Assembly (NCBI GenBank): GCA_964624235.1
Contig: CAZUXY010000009.1
Span: forward strand, 22,497 to 86,496
Direction: 5' to 3'
Source: CAZUXY01 sp964624235
Lineage (GTDB): Bacteria; Spirochaetota; UBA4802; UBA5368
DNA length: 64,000 nucleotides
In this document: positions 17,382-25,620 of the stretch, piece by piece
Numbering within the stretch: position 1 is the first letter of the stretch
Layout of the letters: each line of letters opens with the position of its first letter
Translations under genes and position numbers: made by a program
The notes under the pieces: generated by a model
The model's input: the letters and a program-made list of their open reading frames with translations, nothing else
Told to the model about the DNA's origin: nothing
Database searches by the model: none

Positions 17382-18350
17382 TCAGATTTCCGCCGCGGGC
17401 TGCTGAAACCAGGGCAGTTTCGTCAGATCCACATTGCCTCCCGAGAACACGATGCCGACTCTTTTGCCGGCAAACATTTCTTTCTTTTCGATCAGTGCCG
17501 CCAGCGGCACCACTCCCGAAGGCTCCACGACGATCTTCATGCGTTCCCATACCAGTTTCATGGTTTCTATGATCGTCTCTTCCCGTGCGGTGATGATATC
17601 CGACACGTGTTCCCTGATAATCGGAAAGGTAAGGTCGCCGAGGGAGGTGAGCAGTCCGTCGGCGATGGTTTGGGGGTTCACCGAGGGGACGATTTTGCCG
17701 CTACGGAACGAGCGCAGGGCGTCGTCGGCCCCTGCAGGCTCGCCGGCGATGACCATGGTCGAGGGGGAAAGGTAATGGACCGACAGGGCCGTTCCGCTCA
17801 GGAGCCCTCCGCCGCCTACAGGCGTCATAACGATATCCAGGTCGTTCACCTCATCAATCAGTTCAAGGGCACAGGTCGCCTGGCCCGTGATGACCCGGAG
17901 GTCGTTGTAGGGAGGTATAAACGCGGCACCGGTTTCAGCAACCACCACGCCGAGGGTTTCTTCCCGGGACTTCTGGCCGGGGGCACAGAAGACAATCCGG
18001 GCCCCGTACCCCCGCACGGCCTCGACCTTGACCCGCGGCGCGTTTTCGGGCATGACGATGTGGGCGGGGACCCCCTTCATGCGCGCCGCAAGCGCCAGGG
18101 CCTGGGCATGGTTGCCCGAGGAATGGGTCGCCACCCCCTTGCGTACCTCGTCATCGCCCAGGGAAAATACCGCGTTCGCCGCTCCCCGGAACTTGAAGGC
18201 CCCTACTTTCTGTAAGTTTTCACACTTGAAGTACAGCTTCGCACCGGTCAGGGCATCCAGCGTTCCGCAGGTAAGCACCGGCGTTCTGTGGATCAGGGGA
18301 CTGATGCGCGCTGCCGCGGTGAGTATATCCTCGATACCCGGTTTCCTCAT
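17382..18350 (-). CDS. threonine/serine dehydratase-like PLP enzyme (fold type II)
   Basis: 322 residues, the length of the catabolic or short form without a C-terminal ACT regulatory domain. The PLP lysine is Lys53 in K-V-G-A-F-K-F-R-G-A-A-N-A; S-S-G-N-H-A-Q-A-L-A substrate loop and G-G-G-G-L-L-S-G phosphate-binding loop are all present. The family includes threonine ammonia-lyase (TdcB type), serine dehydratase and serine racemase, which the sequence cannot separate. The gene stands alone, with 197 bases to the next gene downstream and over 500 upstream. AGGA lies close before the ATG. Confidence 0.88.
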   Translation of the reverse strand: MRKPGIEDILTAAARISPLIHRTPVLTCGTLDALTGAKLYFKCENLQKVGAFKFRGAANAVFSLGDDEVRKGVATHSSGNHAQALALAARMKGVPAHIVMPENAPRVKVEAVRGYGARIVFCAPGQKSREETLGVVVAETGAAFIPPYNDLRVITGQATCALELIDEVNDLDIVMTPVGGGGLLSGTALSVHYLSPSTMVIAGEPAGADDALRSFRSGKIVPSVNPQTIADGLLTSLGDLTFPIIREHVSDIITAREETIIETMKLVWERMKIVVEPSGVVPLAALIEKKEMFAGKRVGIVFSGGNVDLTKLPWFQQPAAEI

Positions 18351-18607
18351 TTCCTGCTCTCATAATCCTGTAATATTGAAGCGTCGCACACGTCATCATC
18401 GCGGTCGCCCGCGGTAATGCGGATACGGTACCGCCGTTTCAACACTGATGTAAATAATAAATTTATCCTGTTCTTTCCTTTTACCACGTGACTATGGCAC
18501 CAGTGAAAGACGACGGTCGTTCCCTTACCACTGATGATACTACCGGGTATCGTAACATCACCGTATGTGTAACTGTATTTTTAAAAAACCTCACAAAAAA
18601 TTTGTCA

Positions 18608-18626
18608 TATCGCAATATCTGCGATA
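18608..18626. promoter_or_regulatory. inverted repeat, possible operator
   Basis: TATCGCA and TGCGATA are perfect 7-base inverted arms separated by 5 bases, in AT-rich DNA upstream of the nitrilase-family gene. The size and symmetry suit a repressor site; the protein is unknown. Confidence 0.35.
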
Positions 18627-18672
18627 GATAATTAAGTCATACACCATAAAAACACTATACCCTCATCCCATC

Positions 18673-18723
18673 TACCCCCTCTCTCGGGAGTTGTATAAGG
18701 TTTTGTTCCGGGAGAGGGGGTTA
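18673..18723. repeat. long hairpin of unknown role
   Basis: CCCCCTCTC pairs perfectly with GAGAGGGGG, extended by a G.T pair and three further pairs (CGG/CCG), around a loop of about 19 bases. No T-run follows on either strand, so it is not an obvious terminator. It lies about 130 bases before the amidase ATG and could be part of its leader. Confidence 0.45.
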
Positions 18724-18856
18724 AGATTTTCCTGGGGGATAAAATCAGGTATTTCTATCCCCTGTCCCTTCATACCGCGAACAGAGATAATTGTGGATGA
18801 CATTTCTCCCGGTAACGCTAAAGTGGCGTCAGGTTATTACACCCCAGGGGATTTCC

Positions 18857-19639
18857 ATGAAAACAGCGCTGGTACAGTTCCACCCGGTCTTCGGCGATAT
18901 CGCCGCGAACCTGGAAAAAGCACTCGGCTTCATCAGAGAGGCGGATGCCGACATGGTGGTTTTTCCCGAACTCTTTCTCTCGGGTTATACCTTCGCAACC
19001 GCGGCAGAGGCGGAAGCCTGTTCCATTTCAACCAGCGACAGTATGCTCGAACCCCTGCTCTCGCTCGGCGGCGAGAAAAACATCGGCATCTGCGGCGGCT
19101 ATGCCGAGAAGGACGGGGCACTGATTTACAATTCATCATTCTTCATGGCGGGGGGGAAGATCGTCGCCAATTACCGCAAAACCCACCTGTTTTATCACGA
19201 AAAAGAATTCTTCACGCCGGGGGATACCGGTTTTGAGGTTTTCGATTTCATGGGAGTTACCATGGGAATGATGATCTGTTTTGACTGGATTTTCCCTGAA
19301 GCGGCCCGTACCCTGGCGCTGAAGGGGGCACAGGTGATACTACATCCCGCGAACCTGGTGCTGCCCTACTGCCAGCGCGCCATGTACGCGCGGGCCCTGG
19401 AAAACAGGGTGTTCATCTTAACGGCAAACCGGGTCGGGAGAGAGTTGAACGGGGCACTTGAGAACACATTTACCGGCGGCTCACAGGCCGTCTCTCCCCG
19501 TGGAGAGTACCTGCTCCAGATGACCTCCGACGGAGAATACATGGCCGCCGTGGAGATAGATCCCGAACAGGCCCTGGAAAAAAACATCACCGACTTGAAC
19601 CATCTTTTTCTGGACCGCAGGGAAGAATACTATCGTTAA
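18857..19639 (+). CDS. carbon-nitrogen hydrolase (nitrilase superfamily)
   Basis: 260 residues. The catalytic triad of the superfamily is visible: Glu38 (F-P-E-L), Lys108 (Y-R-K-T-H-L) and Cys141 (M-M-I-C-F-D-W-I-F-P-E-A). Members hydrolyse amides, nitriles or N-carbamoyl compounds, or act as glutaminases; the substrate is undetermined. Start: ATG 18857 with AGGGG six bases before it, matching the conserved beta-strand start (K-T-A-L-V-Q-F). The upstream codon at 18791 would add a non-conserved 22 residues. It is followed by a terminator-like branched hairpin shared with the convergent small gene. Confidence 0.9.
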   Translation: MKTALVQFHPVFGDIAANLEKALGFIREADADMVVFPELFLSGYTFATAAEAEACSISTSDSMLEPLLSLGGEKNIGICGGYAEKDGALIYNSSFFMAGGKIVANYRKTHLFYHEKEFFTPGDTGFEVFDFMGVTMGMMICFDWIFPEAARTLALKGAQVILHPANLVLPYCQRAMYARALENRVFILTANRVGRELNGALENTFTGGSQAVSPRGEYLLQMTSDGEYMAAVEIDPEQALEKNITDLNHLFLDRREEYYR

Positions 19640-19688
19640 TCGTATATTTCCGCCGGGGATCCCTGTTCGATTTCAGGGAAAGGAAGAA

Positions 19689-19755
19689 AAGCCCCCTGTC
19701 ATCGCGGAGGACTTGTAAGCGATAAGGGCTTAGGGAGGAGCCTTCCAGGGGGCTT
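19689..19755 (-). terminator. branched inverted repeat, terminator for the minus-strand gene
   Basis: A perfect 10-base stem (AAGCCCCCTG 19689-19698 with CAGGGGGCTT 19746-19755) encloses two smaller hairpins: ATCGC/GCGAT (19701-19705 and 19719-19723) and AAGGGCT/AGCCTT with one bulge (19724-19730 and 19739-19744). On the minus strand the stem is followed by TTTTCTT, which fits an intrinsic terminator for the small gene at 19754. The three-way-junction shape is unusual for a plain terminator. Confidence 0.65.
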
Positions 19756-19987
19756 ATTTAATGCTTTCTACATGTGAGGGGTTATTGAGCGTGTGCAGTG
19801 TTTTGTACCACTCTGACGCTTTCCGGGTTACATGTTCAGTTTCCAGGGGACACTCGAGCACCAGATACACACCTTTTTTGTCTCGAGCCACCACGTGATA
19901 ACCGGTGGCACCGTTTTTACGGCATGCGATGTTGTCAAACATGGCGCCCGAATGATATTTGCATATTTTACAATCATCAAGCTTCAT
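19754..19987 (-). CDS. small cysteine-containing protein of unknown function
   Basis: 77 residues. It begins with a C-K-I-C-K-Y pair (Cys6, Cys9), followed by Cys22 and Cys46, a spacing that could bind a metal or form a small zinc-ribbon-like fold. I recognise no family. A G-rich ribosome site (GGGGGTGG) precedes the ATG, and the stop codon lies inside the terminator stem just downstream, which supports a real transcription unit. It stands alone, convergent to the amidase gene. Confidence 0.6.
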   Translation of the reverse strand: MKLDDCKICKYHSGAMFDNIACRKNGATGYHVVARDKKGVYLVLECPLETEHVTRKASEWYKTLHTLNNPSHVESIK

Positions 19988-20322
19988 AACGACCCACCCC
20001 CTGAAAACGGAGAGCTACTATACTCATTACCCGCTTCATGAGACATAATATATTCAAAAGCATAAAAAAGCAAATTAATTTTAACTGAATATAGGAATTA
20101 ATGTTAAACCCATTATAAGTCAACACAAGTTGTCAATATATACATTATGCATGGTTCCTTGCTTATCCCCGTCCGAAAGGAACCGGTTACCATTCCCTGT
20201 TCATGCGGGTTGCTCCCGGACCGGTAATAAACGTTTGCCCTTTACGGAGTCATCATGCAGTATGTGTTCCGACTGGAGCGGGCGCCGGCCCCTGCCATGT
20301 CACATGAAAAAAGGAACGCGTA
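19988..20322. other. 335-base AT-rich divergent promoter region
   Basis: It separates the small minus-strand gene from the thioesterase gene. The stretch 20040-20150 is AT-rich and contains the inverted repeat GTCAAC-ACAA-GTTG(TC) at 20119-20136, next to TATAAT-like sequence on the minus strand (about 20112-20118). Probably promoter and operator DNA; no gene seen. Confidence 0.5.
20119..20136. promoter_or_regulatory. inverted repeat, possible operator
   Basis: GTCAAC and GTTG(TC) arms around ACAA lie within the AT-rich promoter region; on the minus strand TTGACA and TTGACT hexamers overlap it, with TATAAT close by. The hexamer spacing (13 bases for TTGACA) is short for a standard promoter, so the assignment is tentative. 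Confidence 0.3.
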
Positions 20323-20793
20323 ATGGATAAAAAATCATTCCAGGAATACTATCCCGAGGATTACAGCCATTGTTACGGCTGCGGTACCCGCAATGAACAC
20401 GGGCTGCATATTTCTAGCTACTGGGACGGCGAAGAATCGGTCTGCAGTTTCACTCCCCGGGAATACCATACCGCTGTCCCCGGATACGTGTACGGAGGAC
20501 TTATCGCCTCGCTCATTGACTGCCACGGCACCGGGACCGCCGCTGCGGCGATGTACCGCAGGGAGGGACGCTCAATGGGTTCAAATCCGCCGCTTCGTTT
20601 TGTCACCGCCTCGCTGCAGGTGGACTTTGTGAAACCCACTCCCATCGAGGGGCCACTGGATCTGCGGACCCGCATCACCGATATCTCTGACCGGAAGGTT
20701 TCCATGGAAACAGACCTTACCGTCCACGGTGTCCTTTGCGCCAGGGGAAGAGTGGTGGCGGTAAAGCTGCCGGATAAAATGAAGGCACCGTGA
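20323..20793 (+). CDS. PaaI-type hotdog-fold thioesterase
   Basis: 156 residues. The N-terminal H-C-Y-G-C-G-x-x-N-E-H-G-L (about 16-28) and the central P-G-Y-V-Y-G-G-L-I-A-S-L-I-D-C-H (about 53-68) fit the PaaI/4HBT hotdog superfamily, where the second block carries the active-site region. Such enzymes hydrolyse acyl-CoA or related thioesters in the cytoplasm. AAGGAA precedes the ATG. It is convergent to the TetR-type gene at 20909. The substrate is unknown. Confidence 0.8.
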   Translation: MDKKSFQEYYPEDYSHCYGCGTRNEHGLHISSYWDGEESVCSFTPREYHTAVPGYVYGGLIASLIDCHGTGTAAAAMYRREGRSMGSNPPLRFVTASLQVDFVKPTPIEGPLDLRTRITDISDRKVSMETDLTVHGVLCARGRVVAVKLPDKMKAP

Positions 20794-20908
20794 GCGCTTT
20801 TTGCACGAAGAAAACCGCCGGCGGCATGGCAACGAGCATAAATCGGACGCGGAGGAGGAATCAGGGACGCTGAATAGTCTCTGCCCCTCCCTTTACCGCC
20901 TTGTACCC

Positions 20909-21529
20909 TTACAATGCATGGTCTTTATCAAGAAAAGACGTCATCATTCTGAGAAAATACGCCGAGAGCCTGGTGAAATCGGAGGCGTCCCGTGCTATCG
21001 TATGCAGGAAAGCGAAGCCGTTTGCCATCGCCAGCATCAGGGAGGACAAAACGCTTTCATTGAATTCCCTGGCACATTCGCCCGTGATGCGCGAGTCGCG
21101 TATCACATCGGCGACGATTTCCCTCAAAAACAGGTGCCGGTCCAGAATCTCCTTCCTGGTTTCGGCGTTGCGTACGCCATAGAGCGTGAGTTCCATAATG
21201 ACCTTGAACCACAGGGGGTTGTCGGATATGAATTCCTGAAAGGTCTGGAACAGGTTTCTCAACCTTTCCGCGATCGGCGCCGGCCGCAGCAGAGCCGCCA
21301 CCCCTATGGCCTGGTACTTGTCGAGGGCATAGCGGTATACCTCCAGCAGCAGTTCTTCTTTATCTTTGAAATAATAATGAAGGAGGGATTTACTCACTCC
21401 CGCCGCCTGCGCTATCTCGGCCATCGAAGCGGCTGAGCAGCCTTTTTCCCCCGTCATCATGTATGCTGACTCGATGATCGCCTGGACCTTTTCAGGCCGG
21501 GTGGTGATGTCCTGATTCTTCAGCGGCAT
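20909..21529 (-). CDS. TetR-family transcriptional regulator
   Basis: 206 residues. The N-terminal helix-turn-helix is clear (about 13-60): I-I-E-S-A-Y-M-M-T-G-E-K-G, then M-A-E-I-A-Q-A-A-G-V-S-K-S-L-L-H-Y-Y-F-K-D-K-E-E-L-L, the family signature. The rest is an alpha-helical ligand-binding domain that I cannot assign. Its targets are unknown; the nearest genes are a thioesterase on one side and an exported protein on the other. The ribosome site is weak. Confidence 0.9.
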   Translation of the reverse strand: MPLKNQDITTRPEKVQAIIESAYMMTGEKGCSAASMAEIAQAAGVSKSLLHYYFKDKEELLLEVYRYALDKYQAIGVAALLRPAPIAERLRNLFQTFQEFISDNPLWFKVIMELTLYGVRNAETRKEILDRHLFLREIVADVIRDSRITGECAREFNESVLSSLMLAMANGFAFLHTIARDASDFTRLSAYFLRMMTSFLDKDHAL

Positions 21530-21650
21530 AGGTGTCTGTTACAGGCGGAACAATTTGGACCGGTCGGCCGATCACCTCATCTTTCCTGATTTACACCCCA
21601 TGTCAAATAAAAATCATTTCTATTGCTATATACCGGTTTTTCTTTAAGAT

Positions 21651-22139
21651 TCACCTGTCCAGCACGAAACTGTCCACCGTGGCCGTGAGCCGGGCCGAGA
21701 CCTGTTTCCACTGAATTTCCCTGGCCGTTCCGGTCACCAGATATGCCTGTCCGCCCCGTTTCATGACCCGTGAGTACCAGTGCATATCGATACCGTTGTA
21801 TTTACCCGCGTATTCCAGCACGAGTACGTTTTTATCACGGACCTCGGATTTGATGAGCACCCACTTCTGTTCGATAAACTGTGATTCTGACAGTGTTTTA
21901 AAGTCCGCCAGGGACCCGGCATACTGCTGAACCATCACATTGATGTTGGGGGAAAAATTGTCGGTAGGCGGCATATTCATGAACAGCACCACATAATTGG
22001 CGGTCGCCGAGGTTTCCTCCAGGGGAGAGATGGAGAAACCGTGCAGGGGGAACACCAGTTTCTGTGAGGCGGTCCCGGCATAGAGCGTGCCGGCCATCCC
22101 ACACACGAGCGCCGCATGAAGCAGAAATCTGATTTTCAT
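21651..22139 (-). CDS. exported protein of unknown function
   Basis: 162 residues with a clear Sec signal peptide (basic start, hydrophobic core 4-18, cut likely after L-Y-A near 21). The mature part is short and has no motif I know. GAGAGG lies before the ATG. The gene is 121 bases downstream of the TetR gene's start on the same strand, so it is not obviously in an operon. Confidence 0.65.
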   Translation of the reverse strand: MKIRFLLHAALVCGMAGTLYAGTASQKLVFPLHGFSISPLEETSATANYVVLFMNMPPTDNFSPNINVMVQQYAGSLADFKTLSESQFIEQKWVLIKSEVRDKNVLVLEYAGKYNGIDMHWYSRVMKRGGQAYLVTGTAREIQWKQVSARLTATVDSFVLDR

Positions 22140-22501
22140 ATTTTCCTCTCCGGATCAATTGATTCTTCTAAAAGACACAATACCTGATGCCGTCTATACT
22201 ATTTCACCGTCTTTCCCCGCGGGGCATGCCCGGTCATGGTACCCGGCACCTCACGGGAAAGTTCGAGCTCGTCCCCACGGTCTGAACAGCAGACCCTTCG
22301 GAACGATAAAAGTATTTTCACTTTACCGGAGGGCGGTCGGGTTCCATGCAGGGTGTTTTCAACGGCCCCCCACCTCTCACCCCCACCATCGGCATTCCGG
22401 GGGCTTTTACCATGGAACGGGGCGATCATTCCTTCCCTGTCTTATCGTGACAGGGCTTGTTGAAATTCTGTCCTTAACACCACACGCGGGCGACCATTTT
22501 C
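22140..22501. other. 362-base intergenic region without recognised gene
   Basis: GC-rich, with no good ribosome site plus reading frame, no clear hairpin terminator and no promoter that I can define. It separates two minus-strand genes. Confidence 0.5.
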
Positions 22502-24850
22502 TCACTTCAGCGGCTTTCCCTTGGGCGGCTCCAGCCGCATCAGGTACTTCGCCTTTTCATCTTCCACGCTGAAGTACTCATGGGCGAGCCATGCGTCGAT
22601 CATATCGGTATCGTGTCTGCTCATGAAATGCTCGCACTCGCCGGTAATGAGCATCATATAACCCTTCGGTGCGGGATCAAAACGCACGATAATGCGGGGT
22701 GCCGAGGCCAGGTCGGCGATAAAGGGAGGCTTCACCTCGTTGAACCTGGCGCGGTTGTTTGTTTCCCCGTCGCCCTCGAAGGAAAGAGGGCCGTAGTTCA
22801 CCAGGGGTCGGAACAGGGCCGAATTCCCCAGTACATGGTCAAACCTGATCTTGTGTATCTTCCCCCATACCCATTTCGAGGGGTCGCCGCCGTATTCTTT
22901 TTTCAGCATATCACAGCTTTCCCGGAAAGCGCGGGTCGCGATGTCGCCGATCGTTTCCCCGGCGGGGGTCCGCACATCATCGATAAAGATACTGCCGCTC
23001 ACAACCATCCGCAGAAAAGCTTCCATGCTGATGTAGCGCTCGGCAATATACTCCGCGGCGAGTTCGTCTCCCAGTTCGTCTGCCAGGGTCTGAAAGGCAA
23101 AGCGCACATAAAAGGTGTTGTATATGGAGGCTCCGGCCGCGTCTTTGCGGTTATCGCCGTTCCATGAAAGCACCGTTTCCAGGGCCTTCTTCATTACGGC
23201 ATCCTTTTCATCAATCCTCACATGCTTTCGGATGAGCGCCTGGATTTTGACGGCCAGCACCGTGTGCGTGTCGGTCTGCATCTTTTTGCAGTATTCCACA
23301 TCTATTTTGTTTTTTTCCCGCAGCATCGTCGCGATATTTTCGTACCGGTAGCCCGGCGCGTAGGTGCCGTTTATGTCGAAGGGCAGGTTTTTCACATTTT
23401 TGTTGTTTGCGGTGGCGATAAAACCCCGGGCGGGATTCTTTATCATGGGATACTTTTCATCTGGAATGTTGCCCTCCCAGTTGCCCGCTGTTTTCGTGCC
23501 GTCGGCGATAAGGTTGCCGGTACCCGGTTTCCGCTTCGGCAATGAACCTACCACCCTGAAGGCGGTGTTCCCCTTATCGTCGGCATACACCATGTTCTGG
23601 GGGGATATGCGGATGTGTTTCACGGCGGCCAGGAACTCATCCATGTTCCGCGCCTGGTTGAGTTTGAAAAATCCCTGTATGTCCATGGCGTCGAAACCGG
23701 TCCAGTCCAGGCTCACGTCGAATCCCAGTTCTTTGAACACCTCGGACAACACCGGCCGGCGGCCGCAGTAATAGAGGGTCTTTTTAAGCGGGGCTTTCCC
23801 CTTGATCCTGATCTCAACGGTCCTTTGCGTCAAAGGGATGTCTTTACCCATGAACCGGTAACTCTTCTTCTTCCAGTCGATGCTTTCTTTAAAAAGGTCC
23901 ACCGTATCGGCCCCCTGGTTGGTGAGGCCCCATGCCATGTGACGGTTGTACCCCGAGGCGATGAAGGGGAGACCCGCCACCTGGGCGCCGGTCACGTCGA
24001 AATCGCCGGTCCTGGCGCGGATGATGTAGAAATCGTTGGGCATCTTGGACTGGTGCACCTGCATGTCGCTGCAGAGGATGGCGCCGCCGTGGGCGGTCTT
24101 TTTCGGACCGATGGTCCAGTTGTTGGAGGCCGAGCGGCATCCCAGGAGCCAGTCTAACTTTTTCACGAGTGCCGCGAGGGGGCCGTCGGGCGGATCACCC
24201 GCCACCCGGTCATCGATCACCGTAGGGGTGCCCGCTGGAACATAGTTGATGAGTTCCCGCGCCCTGCCGGGGCCGATCTTTTTGACAATGCGGTGATAGA
24301 GTATTTCATGCTTCATGTTGTACGCAAGGCTCCAGTTGAGCATCACCCCCACCAGGATGGAATCGGCGATCTCCCAGCGCTCTTTCTTCATGCCCAGGAG
24401 TTTCATGTAGAGGTTGGGTCCTTTCGTCTCGAGATAGTGGTTCACTCCGTCAACGTAGCGCTGGTAGAGGGTCCTGACGGCGGGATCCAGTCCTCCGATG
24501 GAACTTCTTGCATGCCCGGCGAAATCCACCGCCCTTAAGAATATGTCCCTGGAAAGGGCCTTTTCACCGGCGAACTCGCTTATGCGTCCCTGACCCACCC
24601 GGCGGGTGAATTCCATCTGGAAGAGCCGGTCCTGGGCATTCACGTATCCCCAGGCGAAGAAGAGGTCCGAGAGGTTCTGCGCGGTGATTGTGGGCATGGC
24701 GTACCGGTTGCGTTCAATGGTGACCGGCGCCGAGAGTCCCTCAACGATGATGTTTTTATCGTAATCCGGAAGTCCGGTACGCAGAAAGAAGTATAATCCG
24801 GCGGCGGCAAGGGCGAGAATGACGGCTGTTACGGCGAGTATTCTTTTCAT
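22502..24850 (-). CDS. penicillin acylase family protein
   Basis: 782 residues from ATG 24850, which has AGGAGGG nine bases upstream; the codon at 24919 would add a second hydrophobic stretch without a ribosome site. An N-terminal hydrophobic segment (4-24) exports or anchors it. F-F-A-W-G-Y-V-N-A-Q-D-R-L-F-Q-M (about 64-79) is the family's alpha-chain block, and the autoprocessing serine is Ser242 in S-A-S-N-N-W-T. The enzyme should be a periplasmic Ntn-hydrolase acting on an N-acyl compound; the substrate is unknown. It is third in a minus-strand set after a hybrid kinase and a YiiX-like hydrolase. It differs markedly from the acylase at the left end of the window. Confidence 0.9.
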   Translation of the reverse strand: MKRILAVTAVILALAAAGLYFFLRTGLPDYDKNIIVEGLSAPVTIERNRYAMPTITAQNLSDLFFAWGYVNAQDRLFQMEFTRRVGQGRISEFAGEKALSRDIFLRAVDFAGHARSSIGGLDPAVRTLYQRYVDGVNHYLETKGPNLYMKLLGMKKERWEIADSILVGVMLNWSLAYNMKHEILYHRIVKKIGPGRARELINYVPAGTPTVIDDRVAGDPPDGPLAALVKKLDWLLGCRSASNNWTIGPKKTAHGGAILCSDMQVHQSKMPNDFYIIRARTGDFDVTGAQVAGLPFIASGYNRHMAWGLTNQGADTVDLFKESIDWKKKSYRFMGKDIPLTQRTVEIRIKGKAPLKKTLYYCGRRPVLSEVFKELGFDVSLDWTGFDAMDIQGFFKLNQARNMDEFLAAVKHIRISPQNMVYADDKGNTAFRVVGSLPKRKPGTGNLIADGTKTAGNWEGNIPDEKYPMIKNPARGFIATANNKNVKNLPFDINGTYAPGYRYENIATMLREKNKIDVEYCKKMQTDTHTVLAVKIQALIRKHVRIDEKDAVMKKALETVLSWNGDNRKDAAGASIYNTFYVRFAFQTLADELGDELAAEYIAERYISMEAFLRMVVSGSIFIDDVRTPAGETIGDIATRAFRESCDMLKKEYGGDPSKWVWGKIHKIRFDHVLGNSALFRPLVNYGPLSFEGDGETNNRARFNEVKPPFIADLASAPRIIVRFDPAPKGYMMLITGECEHFMSRHDTDMIDAWLAHEYFSVEDEKAKYLMRLEPPKGKPLK

Positions 24851-24966
24851 GAAACCCTCCTGCAACTGGGCAAGGATCAGCGCCGGAACGAGTATAAACC
24901 ACACACCGACAAAGAGCAATTCAATAATCCGTCAACCGGCCTGTCGGGGGAAGCACCCGATCGCCT

Positions 24967-25617
24967 TCAGTCGGTTGCCACCGTAACCAGGTTTGTCGCC
25001 TCGAACATCCCCTGTGGCGAGATGACCGGTTCATCGTAGGGAATGTTGCTTCCATAACGTTTGCGCATGAGTTTTTTAACTGCGGGTTGGGACAGGTCGA
25101 AAGATGAAAGCTTCTTCAATGCCCCCACCTCTACTCCCAGGGCCCTTTTGTAAATTTTCCAGATGAGCTCGGTACAGTAAATTCTTTCATCGCTCCAGCC
25201 GAAGTATATATCATAATTCTTTCCCAGAAATGACGCACCCGTCGACTTCATCTTTTTGATCTCAGCCGGGCCGATAACGCGGTCGCGGTTTTTCAGGCGT
25301 TTGATGACGTAGTGGCCGCCCACACCCCTTTTAATGAATGAGTCGAGGGAGGTTAACCTCACCGGCTGCACCGCTTCAAGCACCATGAACCCCCCTTTAT
25401 AGGTGAAGATTATTCCCGCATGCGTATAACGCGAGCGGGTGGCCAGCTGTACGGCGCGGCATTGTTCTGAAGCCGATTCCTGGAAGATTATGTCCCCTTC
25501 CCTGAGCACGGTCCGATCGGGGAGCCCGGCTGAATCGAGGGGCCGGAAGCACACTATCACCGTGATTGCGGCGAAAACTGACTTTCTTATGCGGGCATTC
25601 TTCATTATGTCTCTCAT
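24967..25617 (-). CDS. YiiX/YebB-like NlpC/P60-superfamily cysteine hydrolase
   Basis: 216 residues with an N-terminal signal-like hydrophobic stretch (about 13-30). The layout is the circularly permuted papain fold of the YiiX family: R-E-G-D-I-I-F-Q (39-46), the histidine in Y-T-H-A-G-I (His66), a following acidic residue in V-L-E-A (Glu81), and the late cysteine in I-Y-C-T-E-L-I-W (Cys148). Members are thought to cleave amide or ester bonds in peptides or lipids at the envelope. It starts 4 bases after the hybrid kinase stop and is followed by the penicillin acylase, so all three are probably co-transcribed. Confidence 0.8.
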   Translation of the reverse strand: MRDIMKNARIRKSVFAAITVIVCFRPLDSAGLPDRTVLREGDIIFQESASEQCRAVQLATRSRYTHAGIIFTYKGGFMVLEAVQPVRLTSLDSFIKRGVGGHYVIKRLKNRDRVIGPAEIKKMKSTGASFLGKNYDIYFGWSDERIYCTELIWKIYKRALGVEVGALKKLSSFDLSQPAVKKLMRKRYGSNIPYDEPVISPQGMFEATNLVTVATD

Positions 25618-25620
25618 CCT

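Larger units (their letters stand above)
18351..18856. other. 506-base intergenic region between divergent genes
   Basis: It holds two inverted repeats listed separately (18608-18626 and 18673-18723) in a locally AT-rich stretch (about 18440-18670). Promoters for the divergent dehydratase-like and amidase genes should lie here, but I could not fix clear -35/-10 pairs. No credible gene seen. Confidence 0.6.
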
